In this document: piece after piece, positions 23,413 through 34,200 of the stretch
How positions within the stretch are numbered: the first letter of the stretch is position 1
Layout of the letters: each line of letters starts with the position of its first letter
NCBI GenBank assembly: GCA_036365455.1
Contig: JAWQUS010000023.1
Location: 6,882,001-6,946,000 of the forward strand
Source: Macrosoma leucophasiata
Taxonomy: Eukaryota > Arthropoda > Insecta > Lepidoptera > Hedylidae
Reading direction: 5' to 3'
DNA length: 64,000 bases
Made by a program: the position numbers and the translations under genes
Notes under the pieces: generated by a model
Database searches by the model: none
What the model saw: the letters and a program-made list of their open reading frames with translations, nothing else
What the model was told of the DNA's origin: nothing

Positions 23413-23766
23413 AATATAATACGTCCCACTGCTGGGCACGAGTCTCTCCCCTTTTTTTTTTTGGGGGGAGGCCTGGAGCTTACTCCACCACGCTGCTCCA
23501 ATGCGGATTGGTGGAGGTGGGTGGGTTAGTGGCCAACCCACTGTCGGATGTTTTCAAACCGCCCATAAGGCCTCCGACAAGGTTTAACGACTGCTATCCA
23601 TCGATAGCAACCGGGACCGACGGCTTAACGTGCCCTCCGAAGCACGGAAACGCGCATTTAATTTGCCACTAGCGGTCACCCATCACACTACCCGACCGCG
23701 CCCGTAGTGCTTAACCGAGGAGATCGCTTACGATCTACACCAGCCGCTGGGCCATGCGCGCTTCTT
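23413..23766 (-). mobile_element. 5S-rRNA-derived SINE, copy 2
   Basis: A second copy, very similar to the one at 7033-7394, flanked by the 15-bp direct repeat CTATTACAAATAAAT (23398-23412 and 23767-23781). The 5S-like promoter segment on the minus strand is slightly better kept here (GATGGGTGACCGCTAGTGG). It has a longer T run near 23454-23462 (plus strand). Confidence 0.72.
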
Positions 23767-24597
23767 CTATTACAAATAAATTAATTAAATTCATTAATTT
23801 ATTTGCAGAATTAATTTAATTTAATTTTTTTTTTACTTTCCATTAATGTTAATTGTATGCGTATTGACCACTTCATGACATAAAAGGTTCATTACGTAAT
23901 GCAGTGCTGCTTATGTCCTCGAGTTCTGTCAGTGGAACTCCACCACTAGTGATTCATCACCAAGTTTCACGAATTCCTTACTCATGTTCGTAACATGGTT
24001 ATCGGGTGATTAGGCATAGATGGTAGAGAAAACTAGATGATAATAAGGGGACAGCATAGCTATTTCAATTGTTTTACAAAATGCAAATCTATTGTGATCG
24101 GGATTACCGTTATAGGCTTAAAACTTGGATTCATACAATTCATAATATAGGTACCTATTTAAGTTTTTGTAATACAGATAACATTTCTCGGTAGTTATTT
24201 GGATCATTCCACAAGTGTGCTCAACTCTACGCGTAATTTTATTAAAGGATGGTCTCTTTCATTGAAAAAGGGTGTACAACTCAGTCCATATGAAGTCCAC
24301 GTGGAATCTTTTGTTCTTTATTTCCAAGTATCCATTCCTCTCACTTCGACCACGAAGTACTTAATAGAGGTAATTCCACGTTTTGGTCATGAAGCTGGAG
24401 GTAAATATGGCATCAACACTTCAAACAACAGTTTGAGTCAAATACTTGCAGCATCTGTGGTCCGTCTTTCGATTTTCCTATATATAATATATATATTAGA
24501 AAAAGAAGATGGGACTACATGGAAAGTACCTACTATCGATAGTATTCTATCGCTAAGTATTTGAAGTCTGGTCTCCATCTTAATATCTTTTTTATGT

Positions 24598-24880
24598 AAC
24601 GAAAGTGGCAAACAAGCTTGTAGTTCACATAGATGTTAAGTGATGATTGCAGTCTTTAGACATCTACACGAAAACCAGAGGTCTAAATGTAGATTCGTTG
24701 CCACCCCTGAGACCTTAGTTGTTTGATGTCTGTGATAGTTATTTCTGGGTCATACATTACCATGTAACCGGAACACGGTAGTGCTGAAAACTACGATTTG
24801 GCGACAGATAGATTAGGTAGTGCGGTGGTGCCTACGTCCTCGAGTCCCTACACTGGCACTCTACCACTAGTAGAATACCA
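24598..24880. repeat. Interspersed repeat ('gtggcaaacaagc' family), copy 1
   Basis: GAAAGTGGCAAACAAGCTTG, ACATCTACACGAAAACCAGAGG, GAGACCTTAGTTGTTTGATG, AGATAGATTAGGTAGTGCGG and TCCTCGAGTCCCTACACTGG occur in the same order as in 26405-26665. The second is split here as ACATCTACACGAAAACC AGAGG. Non-coding. Confidence 0.55.
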
Positions 24881-25189
24881 ACAGTCTATAAATTGACTTC
24901 TGGAGAAGTCCGGTGGTAGCACACATACGGGCGCTTTATGTGGTGGTAATAAGAGCTATATTTCATTGATTTTATACAAATTATTAATTACTGGCAATGA
25001 AGTAAATGACCTTAGATATCAGGAATGGCTACGCTCCTGTATTTTACCTATGGTATTTGTGTAGATATCTATCGTGAGTTTCAATATTAATTTACTATCG
25101 ATGTTAAATAAATGCTTGTTGGTGTCTTGTCTTTCATTAGATACATTAAAAACATCTTTCTAAAAACATTTTTTTTTATGTCATTAATA

Positions 25190-25425
25190 TGACAGACAAG
25201 CAGACGGGCCACCTGATGGTAAGTGGTCACCGTCGCCTATGAACATTTGCAACACCAGGGAAGTTGCCAACGCGCTGCCAGCCCTGAAGGACTCTTTTGA
25301 CGCCATTTTTGACGAACCCCATATTGTAGCACCGAGGGAACACCTCAGAGGGAAGTTCGTTCCATAATTTACACGTTCTGGGCAGAAACGAACGAGAAAA
25401 CCGCACCTTCCAAATACGACGCATA
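25190..25425 (-). mobile_element. LINE 3' end fragment (reverse transcriptase C-terminus)
   Basis: The minus strand reads FLPRTCKLWNELPSEVFP, then YNMGFVKNGVKR and PGVANVHRRR to a stop, the usual C-terminus of a LINE ORF2 seen in insects. A short 3' tail follows (ACCATCAGGTGGCCC on the minus strand). It is truncated at its 5' end near 25425. It belongs to a different family from the other two LINEs. Confidence 0.75.
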
Positions 25426-26404
25426 TACTTTGCTATGCTACCCTAAAATAACTTTTGTACCAGAGACTAGATATGGCAAATATATTCAGGAGGGTTACGA
25501 GTGCGAATTAACCAAATATATTCTATTTCGTTCCTAACTAGAATCCTGTAATTTTATAAAGTGCCTTAGGCATATCTGGCAGAACATTACACTTACTTAA
25601 TTAAAATGGTTAAGATGGATATAATGTATAGCAAGGTAGGAATAAACAGGTACAATCAGGAAACTCTCTGCTTATTAAAACTCAATTAAAGATATCTGTT
25701 ATTACTATCGCATAAGGTGTCCGAGTGATCAAGCGGCCAGTCCCCTGATAATACATCTACGTCGAAGTTGTATGCTTTACCAGTTCCTAGGGTAGACACT
25801 AAGACTAAAAAATGATTGCAACTCAAAAAAATATTTAATAACTTGGACATTTTTACAATTTCTTAAAATACACTTTGTCAAAGCGAATAACAACTGATAA
25901 GTTGATAAATATGTCAAAAAAAACAAAAATAAAATAAATAATGGTCTAAAAATACTTCATTATTAAAATAGGTATCAACATGTTGCATGCTAATGAACCA
26001 TTTCTCTCACAACAAGTATTGAACATATTAAATTAACAAATTACTTGAAATGCTAACATCAATCATACAGTTCTCGTATTACAGTAGCTATAACTTCACT
26101 CCACATGGCTCACAATATTAATTTCATTAGGCCACGTTCGGAATATGGGCTAAACACAACGGGTTGCATACACATGGTGTGTAGAGAGTGACGCATCTAC
26201 TAAAAATGAGAGAGGGGACACGACAGGATCAATATCTGTCTGTCTTCGAGATAGCCTCCAGAATGACTGCTTACCACTTGTTTGAACTTTTCTTATTTAA
26301 TTTCAAATGATTCTTCGGTCATGCTTCAGTTTAAATTGAGCTATAAGGAATATAACTCAATTTTAACTAATGTGAGATAAGTCATTAAGATTTTTGTTAT
26401 GTGA

Positions 26405-26665
26405 TAAAGATGATAAACAAGCATAAAGCTCTCCAGGTTGTTAAGTAATAACTGCAGCCAATAGACATATACAAACCAGAGGTCAAAATGCAGATGCGTT
26501 GCGTGGCGTCCTCTGAGACCCTAAGTTGTTGCCTCTGTGATAATTATTACAGGGCCATACAATTACCATCTAACCTGAACACTACATACACCATTGGCGG
26601 AAGATAGATTAGGTAATCCGGTGATGACCACGTCCTCGAGCTCCTACAGAGGAGCTCTGCCTGAA
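26405..26665. repeat. Interspersed repeat ('gtggcaaacaagc' family), copy 2
   Basis: Diverged copy of 24598-24880: GATAAACAAGCATAAAG, ACCAGAGGTCAAAATGCAG, GAGACCCTAAGTTGTTGCC, AGATAGATTAGGTAATCCGG, TCCTCGAGCTCCTACAGAGG. Scraps of the same family lie at 22738-22860, 45943-45965 and 59640-59760. Confidence 0.55.
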
Positions 26666-26920
26666 GGATTAAGAAACTTTAAACTTTGCATTTTGCTGTC
26701 ACATACTTGGCTTCCTGCTAAGGAAATATAGAGATAGATATGAGGGGTAGAAACCGTGGAAGCCCGAAACATTACGAACTCCAGTTTGGCTGGTGGGCCA
26801 TTCAATTGTGTTAACTTAATCACCTAATAGGCCCGCTACCCTTTAAAGCAGCAAGAAAAACGACAACACCGAAGGGCAAGAGTACAAGCTCACTAATCGC
26901 AAAAAGTGTTAATTATAATA

Positions 26921-28212
26921 CGAGAGTGGATCCAAAAGTTCGTGGCCCAAACTACAAGGAGATATGACATCTTTTTTAATTTATTGTCATTTGTTACTAT
27001 GTCTCATATTGATTTATTGTGCGCAGTTTTATTCCGATACTCCACAATATAAATTTTCTGTGATTATTTGTTTGAAGCATTCTGACGCGATTTTCAATAA
27101 TGGAGAAAATTGAACATCGTGCAGTCATTAAGTACCTCAATAAAAAAGTCCTGTCACCAAAAGACATCCATCAAGATATGGTGGGCACTTTGAGGGAGTC
27201 TGCTTCATCGTATTCCAGTGTCAAGAAGTGGGTAGCTGAGTTTAAGCGCGGTCGTGAGAGCATTAAAGATGATCCTAGGAGTGGACGGCCTACAACCTCT
27301 ACCACGAAAGAAAACATCGATAAAATTTGTGATCTCGTACTGGGTGATCGACGTTTGACCATTGGTAAGATAGCTGAGACAACAGACATTAGTTATGGCC
27401 GGGTGCAACACATAATAACGAAAGAATTGGGATTCCATAAGGTTTCTGCTCGCTGGGTCCCGAGGTTGCTTTCAGCTGAACAAAAACGAGTTCGATTCAC
27501 AATTTCGCGAGACTGTTTGGAACTTTTTGAGACTGATCCCGAGGACTTTTTGTCTAGATTTGTTACCATGGATGAAAGCTGGGTTCACCACCATATTCCT
27601 GAATCAAAGCAACAATCCAGTGGAAAAGATCTGACTCACTTACACCGAAAAAGGCTAAGGTCGTTTTGTCGACTAACAAAGTCATGGCTTCGGTTTTTTG
27701 GGATGCAAAGGGCATTATTTTTGTAGATTATTTACCGAAAGGTCAAACTATTAATTCTAGTTATTATTGTAACCTTTTACGAAGACTTCGAGAAGAAATA
27801 AAAGAAAAAAGGCCGGGAATGTTGCGTAAGAAAGTTTTGTTCCATCAAGACAATGCACGTGTTCACACTTCGGTTGAAACAATGTCTGTAATCCATGATT
27901 GTGGCTACGAATTGCTGCCCCACCCACCTTATTCGCCGGATTTAGCCCCCTCAGATTATTATTTATTTCCAAATTTAAAAAAACATTTGGGTGGCTCGAA
28001 ATTTGCGACCAAAGATGAGGTGATAGTCGCAGTAGACGAGTATTTCGCCGACCTTCCGGAATCTTTTTTTTTCGAGGGTATAAACAAGTTGCAGTTCAGG
28101 TGGAAGAAGTGTGTTGAGCTAGATGGAGACTATGTCGAAAAATAAAAATAAATTTAGACCCACTTTTCTTTCATTTTCTTGGTCGGGCTTCGAACTTTTG
28201 GATCCACCCTCG
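26921..28212 (+). mobile_element. mariner of a second subfamily, nearly intact
   Basis: 1.29 kb element between TA dinucleotides (26919-26920 and 28213-28214) with inverted ends CGAGAGTGGATCCAAAAGTT and the complement of CCACCCTCG. The transposase starts at 27100 (MEKIEHRAVIKYLNKK) and ends at 28145 (DGDYVEK). The catalytic residues of a DD34D enzyme are present: [36 protein letters not shown]. It is distinct from the TTAGGTTGGGG mariners. It lies between RBFA and VAT-1. Confidence 0.92.
27100..28145 (+). pseudogene. mariner transposase with one apparent frameshift
   Basis: About 348 codons would cut and paste the flanking element. Two overlapping frames (27100-27726 and 27666-28145) cover the whole protein. 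The break is near 27617: after ESKQQS one base appears to be missing, and the next frame continues with WKRSDSLTPKKAKV and STNKVMASVFWD. Apart from this lesion, the N-terminal paired helix-turn-helix region (KWVAEFKRGRESIKDDPRSG), the linker WVPRLL and all three catalytic acidic residues remain. Confidence 0.85.
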
Positions 28213-28730
28213 TAACAGATGTTAGTTAGAGAATAATGTATATTTTACCAGTTTCTTTTGTTTTTTATCTCTTCTAAAAGTGATATAAACCAATAAAACT
28301 TACCTCAATCATAGAATTGTAGCTTAAGAATAGGCATAACACAAAAGCCTTAATTTATAACCCAGGGCAGTCACGAGGGGTTCTAAGTAATAAGAAAACG
28401 CAAAATTAGTTTTAAATTCGATTTATTTATAATTTATTTCGACATCAAGAGGTTTCAATTAAAACTGGCTGTTATTACACGAGCGAGAGAATTCGTGACA
28501 GAGATATTTTCTGCTTTCAAGATCAAGGAAGTATCTTATAACAAACTCCTTTGAAGCAAGATCACCTTGAAAAACTTCTCTCTTTTAGTTGTTTTTGAAA
28601 TCGTTAACTTTGTAATTTGCCTTCTGAGATGTAGATAGGTACTCTAATACTAATATGAAATTAGGTATATAGGCACATTGTCTAACTAATCATACAATTT
28701 GTGATTAGTCTTATGAGGATTAAGATTCCA

Positions 28731-29242
28731 AAAGGAGATGTTGCGAGCTCGACTCTAGTTCGTACACGTCCTCAAAAAATGGGTAAATTAAAGACGAATC
28801 CGAAGAAAATACAATTAATTTTTTCAAGTATATATTTTAGAGTTACTACCACATTCAATTCAAACGATTTTATCATTTTCAACCATCTTCAACATGTCTG
28901 CGATACAGCCGACGCTTCTTTAAATTGGAAATCGATTAGTTTAAGTTCTTAGTATTAACACATGAAATCGATTTCGATAGTATTTAGAAAATATGTTTTT
29001 TTCTCCAAGTTCTTCTATTTAATCAAAAAACAATTTAAAAAATGAAAATGTCAAAATGACATCGCCCGCCATATTCCCCATGTTGGTTTGAGTTGCAATT
29101 TTAACTGCAAATAATATTAGGTAACTGCAAACAAAGCTAAATAAGTGAAAATATGCAGTAATAATCGTTTTTATATTGATTTTGACTGATATTGTGTACA
29201 ATACATGGCCGGAGGTCCATACATTTTTGCAACATCTCCTTT
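28731..29242 (-). mobile_element. MITE with AAAGGAGATGTTGC ends, copy 2
   Basis: 512 bp, inverted relative to copy 1. It starts AAAGGAGATGTTGCGAGCTC and ends TTGCAACATCTCCTTT. It has more substitutions and small insertions than the other copies. It lies between the second-subfamily mariner and VAT-1. Confidence 0.75.
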
Positions 29243-29958
29243 TGATTTTCATATGTAAATCAGGCCATAAAGAGTTAACTGAACATTTTTCCCTTAAAAA
29301 CTATTTTATCATTACTGTAATTTCAAAGGCATTGTTCAATTCCAACTCCGTCTTAAAAGGCCAACTTATCAGTTATTGGAAGGATTTACTTCAATAACGA
29401 TAAGCCTATTATGAATGGACTAATTTAAATTGGAAAAAAAGTAGGCCGATTATGACGATGACAAAGTGGGAATGACGAAATCTTTCCACGAATGTTATTC
29501 ATCTCCCCAAAGCTATAGCTCCATTGAGCATGTATAGGGGTCGCAAATGGAATAAGAGTATAATGACCAAGTCGGCGGGACAATAAAGGAATGAGTATAT
29601 GATTCATTCAATCAAATTAAAGTAAAATACGTTATTATTGTAGCAGTGGGAGTGAAGGTATACAATTTATTACATAGATTTATCAATGTTGTAGTTGTTA
29701 TTTGGCTATGGGAATGGTTTTTAGGAGCCCCAAACATCATTGACATGTTGACCTACATTGGACATTATTGGGTTTGGGCACAATATAGATAGACCAATAA
29801 TGTTAACAAGAGAGGTAATTAAGATAATATTATTAGATAATACTTGAAGATCACATCAAATTGTAGTTTTTTGTGATAGTATTCTATGTTTAGTATTGTG
29901 TTGGTAGTTATTTAAGTTTACTTATTATTATTTTAAGAATGTTTTTCAGAATCTATTC

Positions 29959-30248
29959 CAGTGGCGGACTAAGTTCATCAGAGGACCGGGGCGACATTTG
30001 GAGGCCCTAGGCCCCTGCCCAGTGCCGACGTTACAACCATTGATACCCCAGGGAAGAATATTGTATTTCCCTATTACCAACATAATGTAAGTTAAATTAT
30101 GGAGCAAACAAAAACGCGCGAGAAAAAAAAACTAAAATGCAGGATAAAAAAAAACCACACTTTCCTCCGTGGCCCAATCGACTGGTGGAGGCCCCAGAAC
30201 CGGAGGCCTATGGCGTCGCCCCTGCCGTCCTCCCTTAGTCCGGCACTG
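29959..30248. mobile_element. hAT-like MITE
   Basis: 290 bp with inverted ends CAGTGGCGGACTAAG and CTTAGTCCGGCACTG (14 of 15 match). The flanks ATCTATTC and ATCTATGT fit an 8-bp duplication with two changes. It is non-coding and lies upstream of VAT-1. Confidence 0.6.
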
Positions 30249-30959
30249 ATCTATGTCAATTAAATTTAGTTTTCGTTGGATTTTATTCTCAGCCTCTATA
30301 AAATTTCTTTTTCGAGAAACATTTCAGTTCCATTAAATTAGTGCATATTGATTTACCTATTAAGTAGAGTAATGTAGAGCTTTTACATTGTTTTTGTTTT
30401 TCTACAGAGATGATTTCATCTGCATGTTTATACATTTTATAAGGTCATGTTGATAGTTACCTACCAACCTCATTTTTATCATACAAACAATGCTTTAATA
30501 TTGTTATCGAGAAAACAGAAGGTCGGATGCACTGGTGCATAATAATAAACGCATGTTGTTTATTCGATCCTGAACTAGGTACAACGTGTGGATATCGGAA
30601 ATATTACAGAAATAGAAGCGTGGTTGGTTTGCTATTGCAAAACCTGTTGTAATGTTCAACAAGTTGCCCGAAACCAAATCACGCTCAAGTGTGGGTAGTC
30701 GGGTTAAAATTAAACCGTAATTTCGGAACGGTTCGCCTAGTAATGGACCTAGAGCGAACTTCGCAAACATTGTTGACCATAGCATCGATTTCAGCGGTCG
30801 GTCATAACGCATCACGTCGATACCGTTGCCAAGTCACGTTCAAGTGGAGCCGGAGTGCTTACGGTTTCGGGCGAGGCTGGCACACGGGGTTATCGTGGGT
30901 TTTTATGTGGACCGCGTCGTAATAAAGTTAATCCAGGTCCCGTGTAGTGCAATATCTGG

Positions 30960-31289
30960 AAGGGTTGGTGAGAGAACCGGCCGGCGAGCGTGGCGCGCGG
31001 CCACCTGTTCGCCGCTAGTCGCAGCCGCCCGCACCCGCCGCGTGCTCGCGAGCCCTCGGCGCCGGCCCCGGCCCCGGGCCCGCGCCCCCGCCACCTCCCG
31101 CCGCCCCTCGCACCCTCCGCCACCCCGCCGCACCGCGCGCCTCCACCCTGCGCGCGCTTCCCTTCCCTCCACTCATTCGTTCCGCGACGCGTCGTCTCGC
31201 CGGCCGGCTTCCGCCTCATTCGACAATTGCCCGTGCACATTCGCACCGCGTCCGTTAACCGTATCGCTCCGATCCTCGACTCGCCAGAC
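30960..31289 (+). promoter_or_regulatory. GC-rich 5' UTR / promoter-proximal region of the VAT-1 gene
   Basis: About 330 bases very rich in G+C and CpG in an otherwise AT-rich window, ending at the VAT-1 start codon. It contains C-rich runs and CCGCC boxes typical of 5' UTRs. The reading frame stays open upstream to an ATG at 30990, but the implied 100 residues are only Arg/Pro/Ala from GC bias, so I treat this as untranslated. Confidence 0.55.
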
Positions 31290-34200
31290 ATGACGGAGAG
31301 CACGGACACCCCGGCGGCCGCCGCGCCCGAGAAGACTCCCACCGAGAATGGCACCACCGAGACTCCGCCCGAGGAGACCCCGGAGAAAGCCACAGAGGAA
31401 AAAGAAAAGGAAACCCCGCCGCCCAAGGAGATGCGTGCCGTGGTGCTTACCGGTTTCGGTGGTCTCAAAACTGTCAAGATTCTGAAGAAACCCGAGCCGT
31501 CCGTCGCGGAAGGCGAGGTCCTCATTCGTGTCAAAGCTTGGTAAGTTTTTTTTTATATAAACTACCCTTTTTTCATACCTTTCGGAAACATCCCGTGTGC
31601 CAATACATTCGTTTGTAAATAGTTGCAGCACGCCGGTTTCTTAATGTTTTTGTCTACATGTTTTGTTTGTGGTAAATGGTAGAGAAAAAGTAAAGTTGGT
31701 AAAATCTATTGGAACATTGATTTGCTAATTTTGTAAATCGTAGGCACTGCAATCCATGCGATTTAGCGGTGAAATTTTACGGGCGGTGGCTGTACCTACT
31801 TACCCAGTGCCTCGGCTGCACGAATGAGTCCCGTTTGCATCTCTTCATTAATATCTGCCGGTAAACGCGAGGTGCGGCTTTCGAACCCAATCAAAAATTC
31901 TGCACGCACTGCCATTCGTGCAATGCGCCCTAATTGGAATTACTCTCTAACGATCATAGATCGTGTTCGTGTTATCGATTTTGTATTGTTTGTTTTCGCA
32001 CATTTTTTGAAACTGCATTGAATCGTAAAGGAGATGTTGCAAAAATGTATGGACCTCCGGCCATGTATTGTACACAATATCATTAAACAGGCAAAATCAA
32101 TATAATAACGTTTTTTACTGCATATTATCACTTATTTAGCTTTGTTTGCAGTTACAAAACATTCTTTGCAGTTAGAATTGCAACTCAAAACCAACATGGC
32201 GAATATGGCGGGCGATGTCATTTTGACATTTTCATTTTTTAAATTGTATTTTGATTATATAGTACTTGGAGAAAAAAGTAACATTTTCTAAATACTGTCG
32301 AAATCGATTGATCCCAAGCGTCGGCTGTATCGCCGCCATGTTGAACAATAGAAAATGATAAAATCGTTTGTATTAAATGTGGTCGTAACTCTAAAATATA
32401 TTCTTGATTAAATTAATTGTATTTTTTTCGGATTCTTCTTTAATTTGCCCATTTTTTGAGGTCGTGTACGAACCAGAGCCGAGCTCGCAACATCTCCTTT
32501 ATATCTGAGAGAATTAATGATCTGTTGCTTCTGTCAGAGTGGAACATTTGCCGTGAGAGAATTACGCCGATACCTCGTTCATGCCCACAGTAAATTAATG
32601 TTATATTGTCATTCGAAGCCGCTGCGGGTCGAGTTCATGCGAAAGGGAGTTTAAACGTCTGACATTGTTCTTTGTTCGTTTTTATCGCTCCAGTGCTTCA
32701 GATAATACAACGAAGTCTGGCGTACAGCCGACTGCTTGCGGCGAGGACACAGTCATGAGTTATCTGCCACTTTTCTCGTTAATGTTAACTGTCTTCTTTA
32801 GTAACAGCCTTAACAAATCGCCCACTTAACTGTGAAAGATCCCTTTTTATTGTTTGTAATGATAATTGCAATGTTGACTCGCTACTGTTTCTCTGTTAGC
32901 TTATCCAGAATATCCAGCTATTTATACACCACTACTTATCCGGTGCATACGTTTAAGGCGTGTTAATTTGAAAAAGGTGTTAATGGGTAGTAATGGGTCG
33001 TCATCGATGGGTATCAGAACTTCGCTGTCTAATAAATACACATTCGCATAACGTGAAATTATAGCGTTTAAGTAATCTGAATAGATATGATCTACCGGTA
33101 GATCGGCAGAGAGGGCTCGGGAGGGTGTCTGATGGGCTGCGTAGGTGTATGCGTGAGGTGCGAGGTAAGCGCAGGGCGCATCCCCGCTTGCGCTAAATAT
33201 AGCACGCTTATCGTCGACTTACTATGTAAATGACCGCGACATACTCGATACCAGCTGCCGCGAAAATATGAACTGACTCGTCTCACGACTGGTATCCGCT
33301 ACGAGTTTACACCTCACTCTCGCAAATACTTGCACTGGAAACTTTTTTGTTATGTTGCTCTATACATTTCCGTTACAATTTTTTTGCGAATCGACGATAA
33401 TATTAAAATTACATCAAATCTCGATTTTATATTTATTAGATTGCACACATTTAAGATATGTTTGAGTAACACTTAGTTATATTCTATAGAGTACTTTGTT
33501 TGGAAGTAGATCATCGAACTTAGTTCATATAAATAAGAAGATATTATGCAAATAATCAAAAAGCAGCTAAAATAAACAGTATTCCTTTTAAATGCGTTTT
33601 AAAATGTATAACCAAAATTAATAGTATCCTCCAGTTGATAGTAGTGATAGAGATGATAGAAAGACAAGTAAAAGTTGTTTAATTAGGTCCTAAACAGGAC
33701 ACTTGAGTAGTAAGTAATCGCAAAAAACACTTGTAAATCTTTTAAAACACGTAGAGTTGATTCATTATCTTTTGACATTCATTTCAATGATTGGATAAAA
33801 AGGAAGTTTAATGGGCGCGACTGAACCTAAAATAGAAATTAAGTAAACATAAAGAACTATCGCCCAAACAATGATCCATTCTTATTGGCTTGCAGCATAC
33901 AAGGGCTCCTTGTTTAATAGCGCCATTAAATTAATGACATGTAACAGTTATAAAATGAAATCCAACCTATTACGGTTCAAGACAGGCGCTTGGTCCGGGG
34001 TATCTTTTCTGTTATGCCGCCGCGGTTATGTTTTTGTGAGACTTTACACGGAGGGATCGTACGGAATAACACACCATTATATTCAATTAGGTCAAGTCAG
34101 TGTCAGTATAAGACATCTTCCGAGAACAATCATGGTACTCAGATCCCTATGCCCGAGTGGCTTTCTTTTTCTGAGAGTGCTTTAATTATACGTGAAGAGT

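Larger units (their letters stand above)
21486..26918. other. Intergenic region downstream of RBFA
   Basis: No host gene seen over 5.4 kb; it holds the SINEs, LINE end and interspersed repeats listed separately. An open frame at 24199-24564 (121 codons, HSTSVLNSTRNFIKG...) has no family features that I recognise. Confidence 0.5.

Noticed and set aside
24199..24564. 121-codon open frame
   Set aside because: No recognisable domain, neighbouring exon or codon signal; reported only as unexplained in the intergenic entry.
28701..28952. 83-codon ORF with a MGKLKTNPKKIQLI-like segment, also at 11269-10958 (minus)
   Set aside because: The same segment recurs in all MITE copies with frameshifts and no family features; it is repeat sequence, not a gene.
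30826..31631. Several long ORFs on both strands around the VAT-1 start
   Set aside because: GC-rich sequence lacks stop codons; only the frame from 31290 encodes a recognised protein.
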